A model generated the notes under the pieces. That model saw nothing but the letters and a program-made list of their open reading frames with translations. It did not search any database and was not told where the DNA came from. A stretch of 6,574 nt of DNA. It comes from Thermococcus paralvinellae (GTDB lineage: Archaea > Methanobacteriota_B > Thermococci > Thermococcales > Thermococcaceae). Positions 1 to 6,365 of this stretch are shown here, piece by piece. Every line of letters starts with the position of its first letter. Positions within the stretch are counted from its first letter, which is position 1. The translations under genes and the position numbers were made by a program. Where the stretch lies: assembly GCA_015662175.1 (NCBI GenBank), contig DQUR01000057.1:1-6574 (forward strand). Direction: 5' to 3'.

Positions 1-909
1 ATTAAGAATGTGGGCGATCTCTGATTCATCCATTCCAACACCATCCGCTAAAGGAAATATGTTGTAAATGACCTTCTTTCTCAGCTCTCTGTCCTGAATC
101 GAGGCAAATTCCACGTGAATCTTAATGTCTTTATTCTTCTTTAGAAGCATTGTGTCCTCCTTTGCCTTTCTCAGATAATAGTTGGCATCTTTTCCGTCGG
201 AATATCGCCTTTTAATGCCCTGATATCCGGACAAGATTGCTCCATCCACAAACCCACCAATTTCAGGTAAAAATGGCTTTAGGTCTTCTTTTGTCTCGAT
301 TCGGATACTCTCAAACCGTGAGGCAACTATAAAACGGCCAGAGTGAGGCACCTCGATAACTTCATCTCCAAGCTTAAACTTCATACCTTTCCTAAACTCA
401 AAAATCCTGTTCACCTTTACTGGGTCATTCTCACGATATGCCTCGATTGGCCTCTTTAGAACCAGTTTTCCATCCTCAACAACAGGATATAGAAGATTTG
501 GCTTATTAACAAACATTTTAGCCTGTTTTTTAGCTAAAACAGGCGAGTACGCAATGACTTTTTTAAAATCTAGATTGGCAAGAAGGTTGGCAATAATTCC
601 AACTTGTCCCCCCATTCTCTCCACGTCGTACTTAAACCTCTCATCAAACCATGTGTGCATCTCCTCATTTACAAGTGGAACAGCCATGGGTTTTCCGGTT
701 TTCAGGGCATGTATAAGGCGGGCAACAAAATCAACGGGCTCGTTGATTTCCCTTGGATATTCATCCATCCTTCGCTTTATGTTCTCCGCTCCAAGCCCGT
801 CAATTAACCTTTCAATGTGTTCTTTCTTAAGGTGAACTATCGCATCAACGTTAATGTTGTATGCCAGGTATAGGCTGAGCTTTTGGGTTTCCTGAAAAAG
901 GTCAATCAT
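1..909 (-). CDS. pfkC: ADP-dependent phosphofructokinase, N-terminal 303 residues (runs off the left edge)
   Basis: This gene encodes the cytosolic ADP-dependent 6-phosphofructokinase of the modified Embden-Meyerhof pathway, which converts fructose 6-phosphate to fructose 1,6-bisphosphate using ADP as phosphoryl donor. Reading the complement gives an uninterrupted frame of exactly 303 codons to the window edge; the family is usually about 450 residues, so the last third, with the catalytic GxGD motif, lies outside. Visible family signatures are YNINVDAI (17-24, sugar-binding Asp22), YPREINEP (51-58), MGGQVG (99-104), VPHSGRF (187-193), SGYQG (227-231), HVEFAS (265-270) and VGMDE (291-295). 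YPREINEP and HALKTGKPMAVPL match the phosphofructokinase branch as I know it from Pyrococcus, rather than the glucokinase branch. The ATG at 907-909 follows GGTGAT with a 4-base gap. The gene lies downstream of the racemase-type gene on the same strand but has its own promoter and a regulator motif. Confidence 0.93.
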   Translation of the reverse strand, partial: MIDLFQETQKLSLYLAYNINVDAIVHLKKEHIERLIDGLGAENIKRRMDEYPREINEPVDFVARLIHALKTGKPMAVPLVNEEMHTWFDERFKYDVERMGGQVGIIANLLANLDFKKVIAYSPVLAKKQAKMFVNKPNLLYPVVEDGKLVLKRPIEAYRENDPVKVNRIFEFRKGMKFKLGDEVIEVPHSGRFIVASRFESIRIETKEDLKPFLPEIGGFVDGAILSGYQGIKRRYSDGKDANYYLRKAKEDTMLLKKNKDIKIHVEFASIQDRELRKKVIYNIFPLADGVGMDESEIAHILN

Positions 910-912
910 TTG

Positions 913-930
913 TATCACCCTAAGTGAATA
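913..930 (-). promoter_or_regulatory. Thermococcales glycolytic motif (TrmBL1/Tgr operator) overlapping the pfkC ribosome binding site
   Basis: The minus strand reads TATTCACTTAGGGTGATA. The known operator is TATCAC-N5-GTGATA, bound by the sugar-responsive regulator TrmBL1 (Tgr in Thermococcus). Here the GTGATA half is perfect and the other half is ATTCAC, so 10 of 12 positions match with the correct 5-base spacer. It lies downstream of the TATA box, the arrangement linked to repression of glycolytic genes under gluconeogenic conditions. The same GGTGAT serves as Shine-Dalgarno for pfkC. Regulator identity is inferred from the motif only. Confidence 0.72.
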
Positions 931-952
931 CTAATCTCAAAGTGGGAATTCA

Positions 953-970
953 GTTTAAAAATATTTTCGC
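953..970 (-). promoter_or_regulatory. BRE/TATA promoter of pfkC
   Basis: On the minus strand GCGAAAATATTTTTAAAC combines a purine-rich BRE-like stretch with an AT-only TATA box. Initiation about 25 bases downstream would fall near 935, giving a leader of about 25 bases that contains the glycolytic motif. This supports pfkC having its own transcript, separate from the upstream gene. Confidence 0.6.
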
Positions 971-988
971 TGCAAATGATAAAGGGAT

Positions 989-994
989 AAAAAA
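989..994 (-). terminator. Oligo-T termination signal after the racemase-type gene
   Basis: Immediately after the stop codon of the minus-strand racemase-type gene the coding strand has a run of six T. Archaeal RNA polymerase terminates at such runs without a hairpin. It lies just upstream of the pfkC promoter, so it would separate the two transcripts. The run is short and readthrough is possible. Confidence 0.4.
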
Positions 995-995
995 G

Positions 996-1709
996 TTAAT
1001 ATTCCACGAAAAGTCTTCCAAGGGAAGGTATCTTTTCCCTGACATCCATTTCCCTTAAGGCAAGCCACAGCGATGCCTGATTGCTCGTAACGACCGGGAC
1101 GCCTAGATCATCCTCAAGGGCATTAATTATCTCAAAGGTCCTCAAATTTGTGCAGCTTATGAAAATTGCATCCGCTTCCTCCATAAACATTGCCTTGGCC
1201 ATACGATAGGCCTCGTAAGGTTCGAGTCTTCCCACTTGAAGATTATCAACAAGCCCAAGACCCCTGATATCAAGGACTTCAAATTCATTTGCCTCAAGGT
1301 ATTCCTTCTCCCTCTGATTTATATCCTCCGTATACGGTGTCACAACAATTATCTGCTGGGCATCGAGTATTTTCAATGCCTCAACGACAGCTGTGCCTGT
1401 TGTTATTACCGGAACGTTCACCTCTTTCTCGATCTTCTCCTCAAGTTCAGCTTCAAAGTTAGCTCCCCCGATAAAGGAGCCACTTGTGCATCCATAAAGG
1501 ATTAAATCAACATTGGCATCTTTTAAGAGCCTGGCACTTTCAATTGCAGGGGAGCTCATTTTTAAAAGCTCTTCCTCTGCAATATCTTTTAGTGGCATCC
1601 TTGCTGTGTGAAGGGAAACACCCTCGGGCAGGGCAGAGTGAAGCTCCATCTCCATCGTGGTGTTTGATGATGGGACTATTAATCCAATTCTGCCTCTCCA
1701 TCCATGCAT
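996..1709 (-). CDS. Maleate cis-trans isomerase / arylmalonate decarboxylase-like protein (Asp/Glu racemase superfamily)
   Basis: This is a 237-residue cytosolic protein of the aspartate/glutamate racemase superfamily, closest by motif to the maleate isomerase/arylmalonate decarboxylase branch. These enzymes isomerise or decarboxylate small dicarboxylic acids through one or two active-site cysteines. Visible signatures are GLIVPSSNTTME (9-20), whose Asn binds a carboxylate in the family, YGCTSGSF (72-79, Cys74), VPVITTGTA (99-107), VTPYTE (123-128) and ISCTNLRTF (184-192, Cys186). Both cysteines of a two-base mechanism are therefore present, which fits an isomerase or racemase better than a one-Cys decarboxylase. 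I start at the ATG at 1707-1709, because AGGTGG (1715-1720) sits 5 bases before it; a GTG three codons upstream lies inside that ribosome binding site. The substrate is unknown and neighbouring pfkC gives no clear clue. Confidence 0.82.
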   Translation of the reverse strand: MHGWRGRIGLIVPSSNTTMEMELHSALPEGVSLHTARMPLKDIAEEELLKMSSPAIESARLLKDANVDLILYGCTSGSFIGGANFEAELEEKIEKEVNVPVITTGTAVVEALKILDAQQIIVVTPYTEDINQREKEYLEANEFEVLDIRGLGLVDNLQVGRLEPYEAYRMAKAMFMEEADAIFISCTNLRTFEIINALEDDLGVPVVTSNQASLWLALREMDVREKIPSLGRLFVEY

Positions 1710-1740
1710 GAATTCCACCTAAAAAGGAGTCCCTAAGACA

Positions 1741-1757
1741 ATTACTTAAACCTTTGG
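1741..1757 (-). promoter_or_regulatory. Probable promoter of the racemase-type gene
   Basis: The minus strand reads CCAAAGGTTTAAGTAAT, a BRE-like stretch followed by a TATA-like TTTAAGTA. Initiation about 25 bases on would fall near 1722, just ahead of the ribosome binding site. The box is a modest match. Confidence 0.45.
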
Positions 1758-1762
1758 TTCAC

Positions 1763-1790
1763 AAAATGTTAAAATGTTAATTTGGCCAAA
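1763..1790. repeat. Tandem 8-base repeat and 10-base palindrome in the divergent intergenic region
   Basis: Two adjacent copies of AAAATGTT are followed by the perfect palindrome TTTGGCCAAA (1781-1790). They lie upstream of the racemase-type promoter and about 100 bases upstream of the thiI promoter, where an operator could sit. AT-rich repeats arise easily by chance and I recognise no known regulator motif. Confidence 0.25.
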
Positions 1791-1889
1791 AACATAGCAT
1801 TAAGATAGTGATTTTTATAGATCCAAGCGAAGTTGAGAAAAAGGAGCTTAGGAGAGGGGTATGTTAAAAAAGAGCGCTGGGAAATTGTG

Positions 1890-1908
1890 CAGAAATGTAT
1901 TTAAGCTC
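1890..1908 (+). promoter_or_regulatory. BRE/TATA promoter of the thiI gene pair
   Basis: CAGAAATGTATTTAAGCTC contains a purine-rich BRE-like AGAAA followed by a TATA-like TGTATTTAAG. Initiation about 25 bases downstream would be near 1925, leaving a short leader with GGTGAT at 1929-1934, three bases before the ATG at 1938. The second ThiI-type gene, 12 bases after the first, would be read from the same promoter. Confidence 0.6.
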
Positions 1909-1937
1909 TCTATTATTTTCAATTTTCAGGTGATGTC

Positions 1938-3056
1938 ATGTTCAATTGTGTGATCATTCGCTACGGTGAGATTGGAACCAAATCTCCCCAAACAAGAAGA
2001 TGGTTCGAACAAATTTTGATGAACAACATCAGGGAAGCTTTGGTGAGCGAGGGAATTGAGTATAAAGGAGTTTTTGCCAGGCATGGGAGGATTATAGTTA
2101 GGACAAATAAAGCCAAAGAAAGCGTTGAAGTTTTAAGGAGAGTTTTTGGAATAGTCTCGCTTTCTCCTGCAATGGAGATTGATGCCGAGCTGGAGAAGAT
2201 AAACAAGGTTGCATTAAAACTTTTCCGCAAAAAGAAACGTGAGCTTGGATTAGACCAGCCAAGCTTTAGGATAACAGCAAGACGAATTACAAAGGAATTT
2301 CCCCTGAAAAGTCCCGAAATTCAGGCTAAAGTTGGTGAGTTCATCCTGGAGAATGAGAATGCAGGGGTTGACCTAAAGAACTACGACATTGAGGTCGGCG
2401 TTGAGCTAATGGAAGGAAAAGCATATGTCTTTGTGGACAGGATTAAGGCCTGGGGAGGTCTTCCCATAGGGACGCAGGGAAAGGTTGTCGCCATGCTCAG
2501 CGGAGGAATAGATTCTTCCGTGGCAGCATTCCTTATGATGAAGCGGGGCTGTGAGATCATCCCTCTTCACATATATACCGGGGAAAAGACCCTTGAAAAA
2601 GTCAGGGAAGTTTGGAACCGGCTTAAGATGTATCACTACGGTGGAAAAGCCGATCTGATTGTAATCAGGCTGAAGGAAAGGGAGAAGATTCTCCAAAAGC
2701 TTAAGGAGCTTGGGAAAGAGAGCTACATCGGCATTTTTTGCAAGTTTATGGGGGTTAAAGTTGCTGATAGAATAGCGAGGGAGTTTGGGGCCAAGGGCAT
2801 TGTTACCGGCGATTCCATCGGTCAGCTGGAAATTATGTATATAGTTAGCCAGGCAAGTGAGCTACCAATTTACACGCCACTTATAGGGCTGGACGAGGAG
2901 GAAGTAGTAGAAATAGCAAAAGAGATAGGCACTTTTGAGCTTTCGGAGGAAGTTCCATCTTCCCCGAAGCATCCCGTGATCAAAGGCTCTTGGGAGGAAT
3001 TCAAAAGGCTTTACAGGGAAATCTTTGGAGAGGAACCTAAAAAGAGGGGCTGCTGA
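1938..3056 (+). CDS. thiI: THUMP-domain ThiI, tRNA 4-thiouridine synthetase with a divergent PP-loop domain
   Basis: ThiI adenylates uridine 8 of tRNA and replaces its oxygen with sulfur. This 372-residue protein has an N-terminal ferredoxin-like plus THUMP RNA-binding part (about 1-175: RYGEIGTKS at 8-16, RHGRIIV at 48-54, ITARRITKEFPL at 112-123) and a C-terminal ATP pyrophosphatase domain with the PP-loop SGGIDS (188-193). No rhodanese domain is present, as usual in archaea. The catalytic domain is odd. The family CxxC is GIFC (only Cys268), the segment after TGDSIGQ lacks the usual VASQT residues, and the later cysteine before PKHP is missing (EEVPSSPKHP). The protein ends in Cys372. These losses suggest it acts mainly as tRNA-binding partner of the next gene, whose domain keeps every one of those features. 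GGTGAT at 1929-1934 supports the ATG start. Confidence 0.88.
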   Translation: MFNCVIIRYGEIGTKSPQTRRWFEQILMNNIREALVSEGIEYKGVFARHGRIIVRTNKAKESVEVLRRVFGIVSLSPAMEIDAELEKINKVALKLFRKKKRELGLDQPSFRITARRITKEFPLKSPEIQAKVGEFILENENAGVDLKNYDIEVGVELMEGKAYVFVDRIKAWGGLPIGTQGKVVAMLSGGIDSSVAAFLMMKRGCEIIPLHIYTGEKTLEKVREVWNRLKMYHYGGKADLIVIRLKEREKILQKLKELGKESYIGIFCKFMGVKVADRIAREFGAKGIVTGDSIGQLEIMYIVSQASELPIYTPLIGLDEEEVVEIAKEIGTFELSEEVPSSPKHPVIKGSWEEFKRLYREIFGEEPKKRGC

Positions 3057-3068
3057 AATAGGGGGGTG

Positions 3069-3671
3069 ATGGAAATACCTAAGGCGGTAGCCTTGCTCAG
3101 CTCGGGAATAGACTCGCCTGTTGCCATTTATCTAATGCTTAAAAAGGGCCTGGACATAATTCCAATTCATTTCAGGCAGGATGAGGGCAAACATAAGAAA
3201 GTCAGGAGGATCTGGGAGCGGCTGAAGGAGCTCTACCCGGATAGATTGAAGGATTTAGTTGTTATCGATGTCTATGAACACCAGATGCCCATCTTTGAAA
3301 GGCTCATTGAGATGAAAAAGGAAAAGTGGATTTGTGTATTTTGCAAATTTACCATGTACAAGAAGGCAACGGAGATAGCAAAGGAGAATGGAGCGTATGC
3401 AATCATAACAGGGGACTCTTTGGGGCAGGTGGCATCACAGACACTGGACAATCTGTTAATTATCTCACTGGCGACAGATTTACCCATCCTGAGACCTTTG
3501 ATTGGATTCGATAAAGAGGAAGTTGTAAAAATCGCCAAGGAAATCGGAACCTTTGATATAAGCATCGAGCCTGAGAAAGGCTGTCCGTTTGTGCCAAAGC
3601 ATCCCGTGGTCAGGGGCTCACTTGGGGAATTTAAAAGGATTTACAGGGCTGTTTTCGGGACTTCCCGTTAA
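3069..3671 (+). CDS. Stand-alone ThiI catalytic (PP-loop) domain protein, complete cluster cysteines
   Basis: This 200-residue protein equals the C-terminal half of ThiI with no THUMP domain. It has a PP-loop, SSGIDS (11-16), the CxxC CVFC (89-92), TGDSLGQVASQT (114-125), PLIGFDKEEV (143-152) and GCPFVPKHP (171-179, Cys172). Archaeal ThiI is known to bind an Fe-S cluster through a CxxC pair plus one later cysteine; the 80-residue distance from Cys92 to Cys172 agrees with my recollection of the methanogen enzyme. It resembles the C-terminal half of the preceding protein (compare VVKIAKEIGTF with VVEIAKEIGTF, and PKHPVVRGSLGEFKRIYR with PKHPVIKGSWEEFKRLYR), so the pair probably arose by partial duplication. 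It follows 12 bases behind in the same operon. I start at the ATG at 3069; a GTG one codon earlier sits in the G-rich ribosome binding site. Likely role: sulfur-transferring subunit for tRNA thiolation. Confidence 0.83.
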   Translation: MEIPKAVALLSSGIDSPVAIYLMLKKGLDIIPIHFRQDEGKHKKVRRIWERLKELYPDRLKDLVVIDVYEHQMPIFERLIEMKKEKWICVFCKFTMYKKATEIAKENGAYAIITGDSLGQVASQTLDNLLIISLATDLPILRPLIGFDKEEVVKIAKEIGTFDISIEPEKGCPFVPKHPVVRGSLGEFKRIYRAVFGTSR

Positions 3672-3699
3672 CCATTTATGGGCACCATTGCCTTGAAAG

Positions 3700-3716
3700 A
3701 AACCCTTATAAATATA
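3700..3716 (+). promoter_or_regulatory. Strong BRE/TATA promoter of the cysteine synthase gene
   Basis: AAACCCTTATAAATATA is a near-ideal archaeal promoter: a BRE-like AAACC followed by TTATAAATA. Initiation about 25 bases downstream would be near 3735-3740. This is almost at the GGTGAT (3734-3739) that precedes the ATG at 3745, so the leader is very short or absent. Confidence 0.7.
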
Positions 3717-3744
3717 TGCCTGCACCAGTATTCGGTGATAAAAG

Positions 3745-4654
3745 ATGAACGTGTTTTCAAGCACACTTGAGCTTTACGAGAAGTTTAAGCCAACCCCCCT
3801 GATTAAGCTTTCACTTTCAGATGAGAGGGGGGATGTATTTTGCCAAGTTAGAGTTCTTTAATCCTTTCAGCAGGAGCATTAAAGACAGAACCGTTTTTAA
3901 CATGCTCATGAAGGCCAAGCAGAGGGGAGAAATAAACGGGAGGAACAAGCTTTTTGAAGCTACCTCCGGAAATGTTGGAATTGCAATGGCTTCTCTGTCG
4001 AACATATTTGGAGTAAAGTTCAGGGCATACTTGCCAAGGCCAACACCAAAAACAACTGAGATACTGCTGAAGATTCTCGGTGCGGAGGTTATAAGGACGG
4101 ACTTTGAAACAATAGACCCTACAATGGTGGAATTCGTGAAAAAGGAAGCCGAAAGGAACGATGCAGTGAATCTAAACCAGTTTGAGAATGAGGATAACTT
4201 TGAGGCACACTACAAATACACAGCTGGAGAGATTGACGAACAACTGAAAAGCATTGGGAAAAAGCCGGACGTTATTGTGGCAGGAATAGGAACCTCTGGC
4301 CATATAGCTGGATTGGCGAAGTACTTCAAGGAGCGATATGATACAAAGATAGTTGGAGCAGTTCCCGCGGAGGGAGAAAAGATTCCTGGAATAAAGCGTT
4401 TGGAGACAAAACCAAAATGGATATCAAAAGTTAGAATAGACGAAGTTGTGGAAATAACTCAAAAAGAAGCAGTTGAAGGGTGTATGAGGATTGCAAGAGA
4501 GGATGGACTGCTGATTGGCCTAAGTGCCGGTGCTGTCGTAAAAGCCCTGGAGAAAGTCAGGGAAAGGTACAATGGGACCGCAGTGCTAATATTTCCAGAC
4601 GATGGATTTAAATATGTGGAAGCCTTTGAGAGATACTTCAGTGAGGAAATATGA
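3745..4654 (+). pseudogene. cysK: Cysteine synthase (PLP fold type II) interrupted by one +1 frameshift
   Basis: The family makes cysteine from an activated serine (O-acetyl- or O-phosphoserine) and sulfide. The true start is the ATG at 3745, 5 bases after GGTGAT: it encodes 38 residues (MNVFSSTLELYEKF, then PTPLIKL) and stops at 3859-3861. The rest reads one frame on, from about 3821 to 4654. Joining the frames by dropping one base from the G6 run (3827-3832) or the T4 run (3838-3841) gives 302 residues, the usual family length. Reconstructed signatures are PTPLIKL (16-22), the PLP lysine in SRSIKDRT (Lys46), ATSGNVG (72-78), GIGTSGH (180-186) and GLSAGA (258-263). If only the open part is translated (ATG 3821 or 3833), the first 25-29 residues are missing. 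It could be a real mutation, a sequencing error or recoding. The substrate, acetyl- or phosphoserine, is not determined. Confidence 0.85.
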
Positions 4655-5019
4655 AACTCGCGGCATATCTGCTGTTTCTTCAAGCATTTTTTCTCATCTA
4701 TTACTGTGCTGTTGAAAGGGCATTAATTTATTTTCCCTTTGGTTTGTTGAATTTTGTTTTGGCCTGGGCTATTCTTAAAGGAGAAAAGAGAGCTGTTAAG
4801 ATTGCTTTAGTTTATAAGGGTTTGGACCTGTTTTTCTCCATTCTAATGCTGATGAGTGGGGTTTTAAGTGCTGGGATTAGTGCGCTGATAGATTTTGTCA
4901 TAATTCACGATTTAATAGGATCGTTTGGAAAGAAGGATGAGACCGATGATCTGCTCCCAATGAACCCGGGGGGAGTTGAGACTGATGAAACCCAAGTCCA
5001 TCATGAGGGCAAAACTTAG
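4651..5019 (+). CDS. Small four-helix membrane protein of unknown function
   Basis: This 122-residue protein is not one I recognise. The first 92 residues form about four hydrophobic segments (roughly 2-20, 24-43, 50-69 and 70-92) joined by very short, mostly basic loops (GEKRAVK at 44-50). A polar, mainly acidic tail of 30 residues follows (KKDETDD, then PMNPGGVETDETQVHHEG). The start ATG overlaps the cysteine synthase stop as ATGA, so its translation is probably coupled to that gene and it shares its transcript. Being beside a cysteine synthase gives a weak hint of a link to amino acid or sulfur metabolism, but no transporter motif is visible. The last 35 bases overlap the probable start of the broken surface-protein gene, so the end of the tail could be a product of rearrangement. 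Confidence 0.7.
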   Translation: MKLAAYLLFLQAFFLIYYCAVERALIYFPFGLLNFVLAWAILKGEKRAVKIALVYKGLDLFFSILMLMSGVLSAGISALIDFVIIHDLIGSFGKKDETDDLLPMNPGGVETDETQVHHEGKT

Positions 5020-6365
5020 TGGAAGGGCTTTTACTCACGTTCCCTCCTAAAAACTCACAACGGGCAGATCCCACCGTTGAGAACACAACTAAAGGACTTG
5101 GTGAGAAAGCTTTCTTCACATAGAAACCTATGAAAACAGCACATACGCAGTTGAGGTGGGAAAAGACGCTAGCATGGGGGTTTTCCACGTTAAAGTTGAG
5201 GACATCCTTGGTGCCGATTATGTGAAAGTCGTTGTGAATCTCATTGGTGCCTCGATTGATGTTGAAATGATTCCGGATTAAAGTTTACCCTTTCCCCGGC
5301 CAGAGCCAGAAACTTGGGCCCTACATCTTCAGCTATGACCATTACTTCGGTGGCGCCGTTGTGTCCCTGCGGAATCCTTGTGGAAAGACACTGAAGAGTG
5401 CCAGACTTTCTTCAGGTTTGATCTCAACCCTCCGTTATTACGGCGGTGTCATGGTTAGTAGTAAAAACATGACCAGCGACGGAACGGCAACCTTCTTTGC
5501 CATGGTAGATGAAGAAAAGATACCACGCGTGGAAAAGGTTGCCAATCTGCTGATAAGTGTATCCTCCAAAGGTGGCAAGCAATACATTCCGATGACGGCA
5601 AATGTGACGGTTCAAAACACCGGAACCGTGAGCATATCAAACGTTTTCCTGAGGTTCATTCCTGAGGAAGACACTGAGATACTTTCCGGGGGAGAGATGT
5701 TCATCAGGGAAATTAAGCCCGGTGAGAAAAAGACCTTCGAGGTTAAACTCCTACCCCATCGCTCGGGTAACCTCACCCTGGGATACGTTGAGGCCACGGC
5801 GGTGGCTCCATTTGAGCTGGCGTGCGGGGGATACACAGTCTTAAAGTTCCGCTCAAACGACCTTCAGGTTAGTGTAAAACCCTCTCGCATTTCATATGAG
5901 CTGGACATTAAAGCCCCGAGGGATGTTCCAATACACAACCCGTTTTCAATTGAGATTAGGGTTACCAATACTGGGGACGTTTCGGTTCCCGCAAACCTCA
6001 CGGTAATCCTACCCGAAGGTGTTGCCATTACTCCCAACGAAAAGTTCTCTTTTAAGGGAGGGATTATAATCGCTCCCATATCTCTCCAGCCGGGGGAAAA
6101 TGGTACATTCGTCTTGGAGGTATACCCGTACACCAACGGAACAAAGGAATTCACCTTCCATGTTAAGACTCCCCTTGGGGTTGTGGCCTCAACCGTTATT
6201 CACCTTAACGTAACCGTTCCCCGAGAAAACGAAAACTACCACAATCAGCGTTCAGACCGTCCCCTACATTCCGGCGTCTGCAAAGGCTATGTGGGGATTC
6301 TGGGCTTTGTCCTTGGTGCCCTTGTAATCATAGCCATCGCTTGGTATCAGGCAAGGAAATCTTAA
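4985..6365 (+). pseudogene. COG1361-like S-layer-related surface protein, broken by multiple frameshifts
   Basis: The product would be an extracellular protein of about 460 residues with Ig-like domains and a C-terminal membrane anchor. A likely start is ATG 4985, after GGGGGGAG (4968-4975). Readable blocks are: 4985-5020 frame 2 (basic MKPKSIMRAKL); 5020-5115 frame 0 (ADPTVENTTKGLGEKAF); 5115-5278 frame 2 (HIETYENSTYAVEVGKDAS); 5278-5402 frame 0 (KVYPFPGQSQKLGPYIF); 5402-5434 frame 2 (QTFFRFDLNPP); 5434-6220 frame 0; 6220-6281 frame 1 (KTKTTTISVQTVPYIPAS); 6281-6365 frame 0. The long block has two NEW3/CARDB-like repeats, each with VxNTG and PGE motifs (ANVTVQNTGTVS with IKPGEKKTFEV; IEIRVTNTGDVS with LQPGENGTFVL). 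It ends in the helix GFVLGALVIIAIAW before ARKS. The signal peptide is unclear. The longest open stretch starts with GTG at 5361 and gives 334 residues, but this has no proper N-terminus. Exact function is unknown. Confidence 0.72.

Noticed and set aside
554..835. Plus-strand open frames opposite pfkC
   Set aside because: They are antisense shadows of a clear, family-conserved minus-strand gene and lack ribosome binding sites.
1808..1867. A GTG-started 19-residue peptide (VIFIDPSEVEKKE...) in the divergent intergenic region
   Set aside because: Too short, no ribosome binding site, no recognised homology; at most a gene remnant.
1861..1953. A 30-codon ORF (MLKKSAGKLC...) after a G-rich stretch, overlapping the thiI start
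   Set aside because: The likely thiI TATA box lies inside it, so its start would not be on the transcript; no family resemblance.
3326..3514. Second-frame ORF within the stand-alone ThiI-type gene
   Set aside because: The overlapping frame encodes recognisable ThiI motifs; this one has none.
4898..5188. Minus-strand 96-residue open frame
   Set aside because: It lies opposite the end of the membrane-protein gene and the start of the surface-protein gene, and shows no motif.
5361..6365. Treating the 334-residue open frame from GTG 5361 as an intact gene
   Set aside because: In-frame family-like sequence continues upstream of the GTG, no ribosome binding site precedes it, and better family text appears in other frames at 5402-5434 and 6220-6281.
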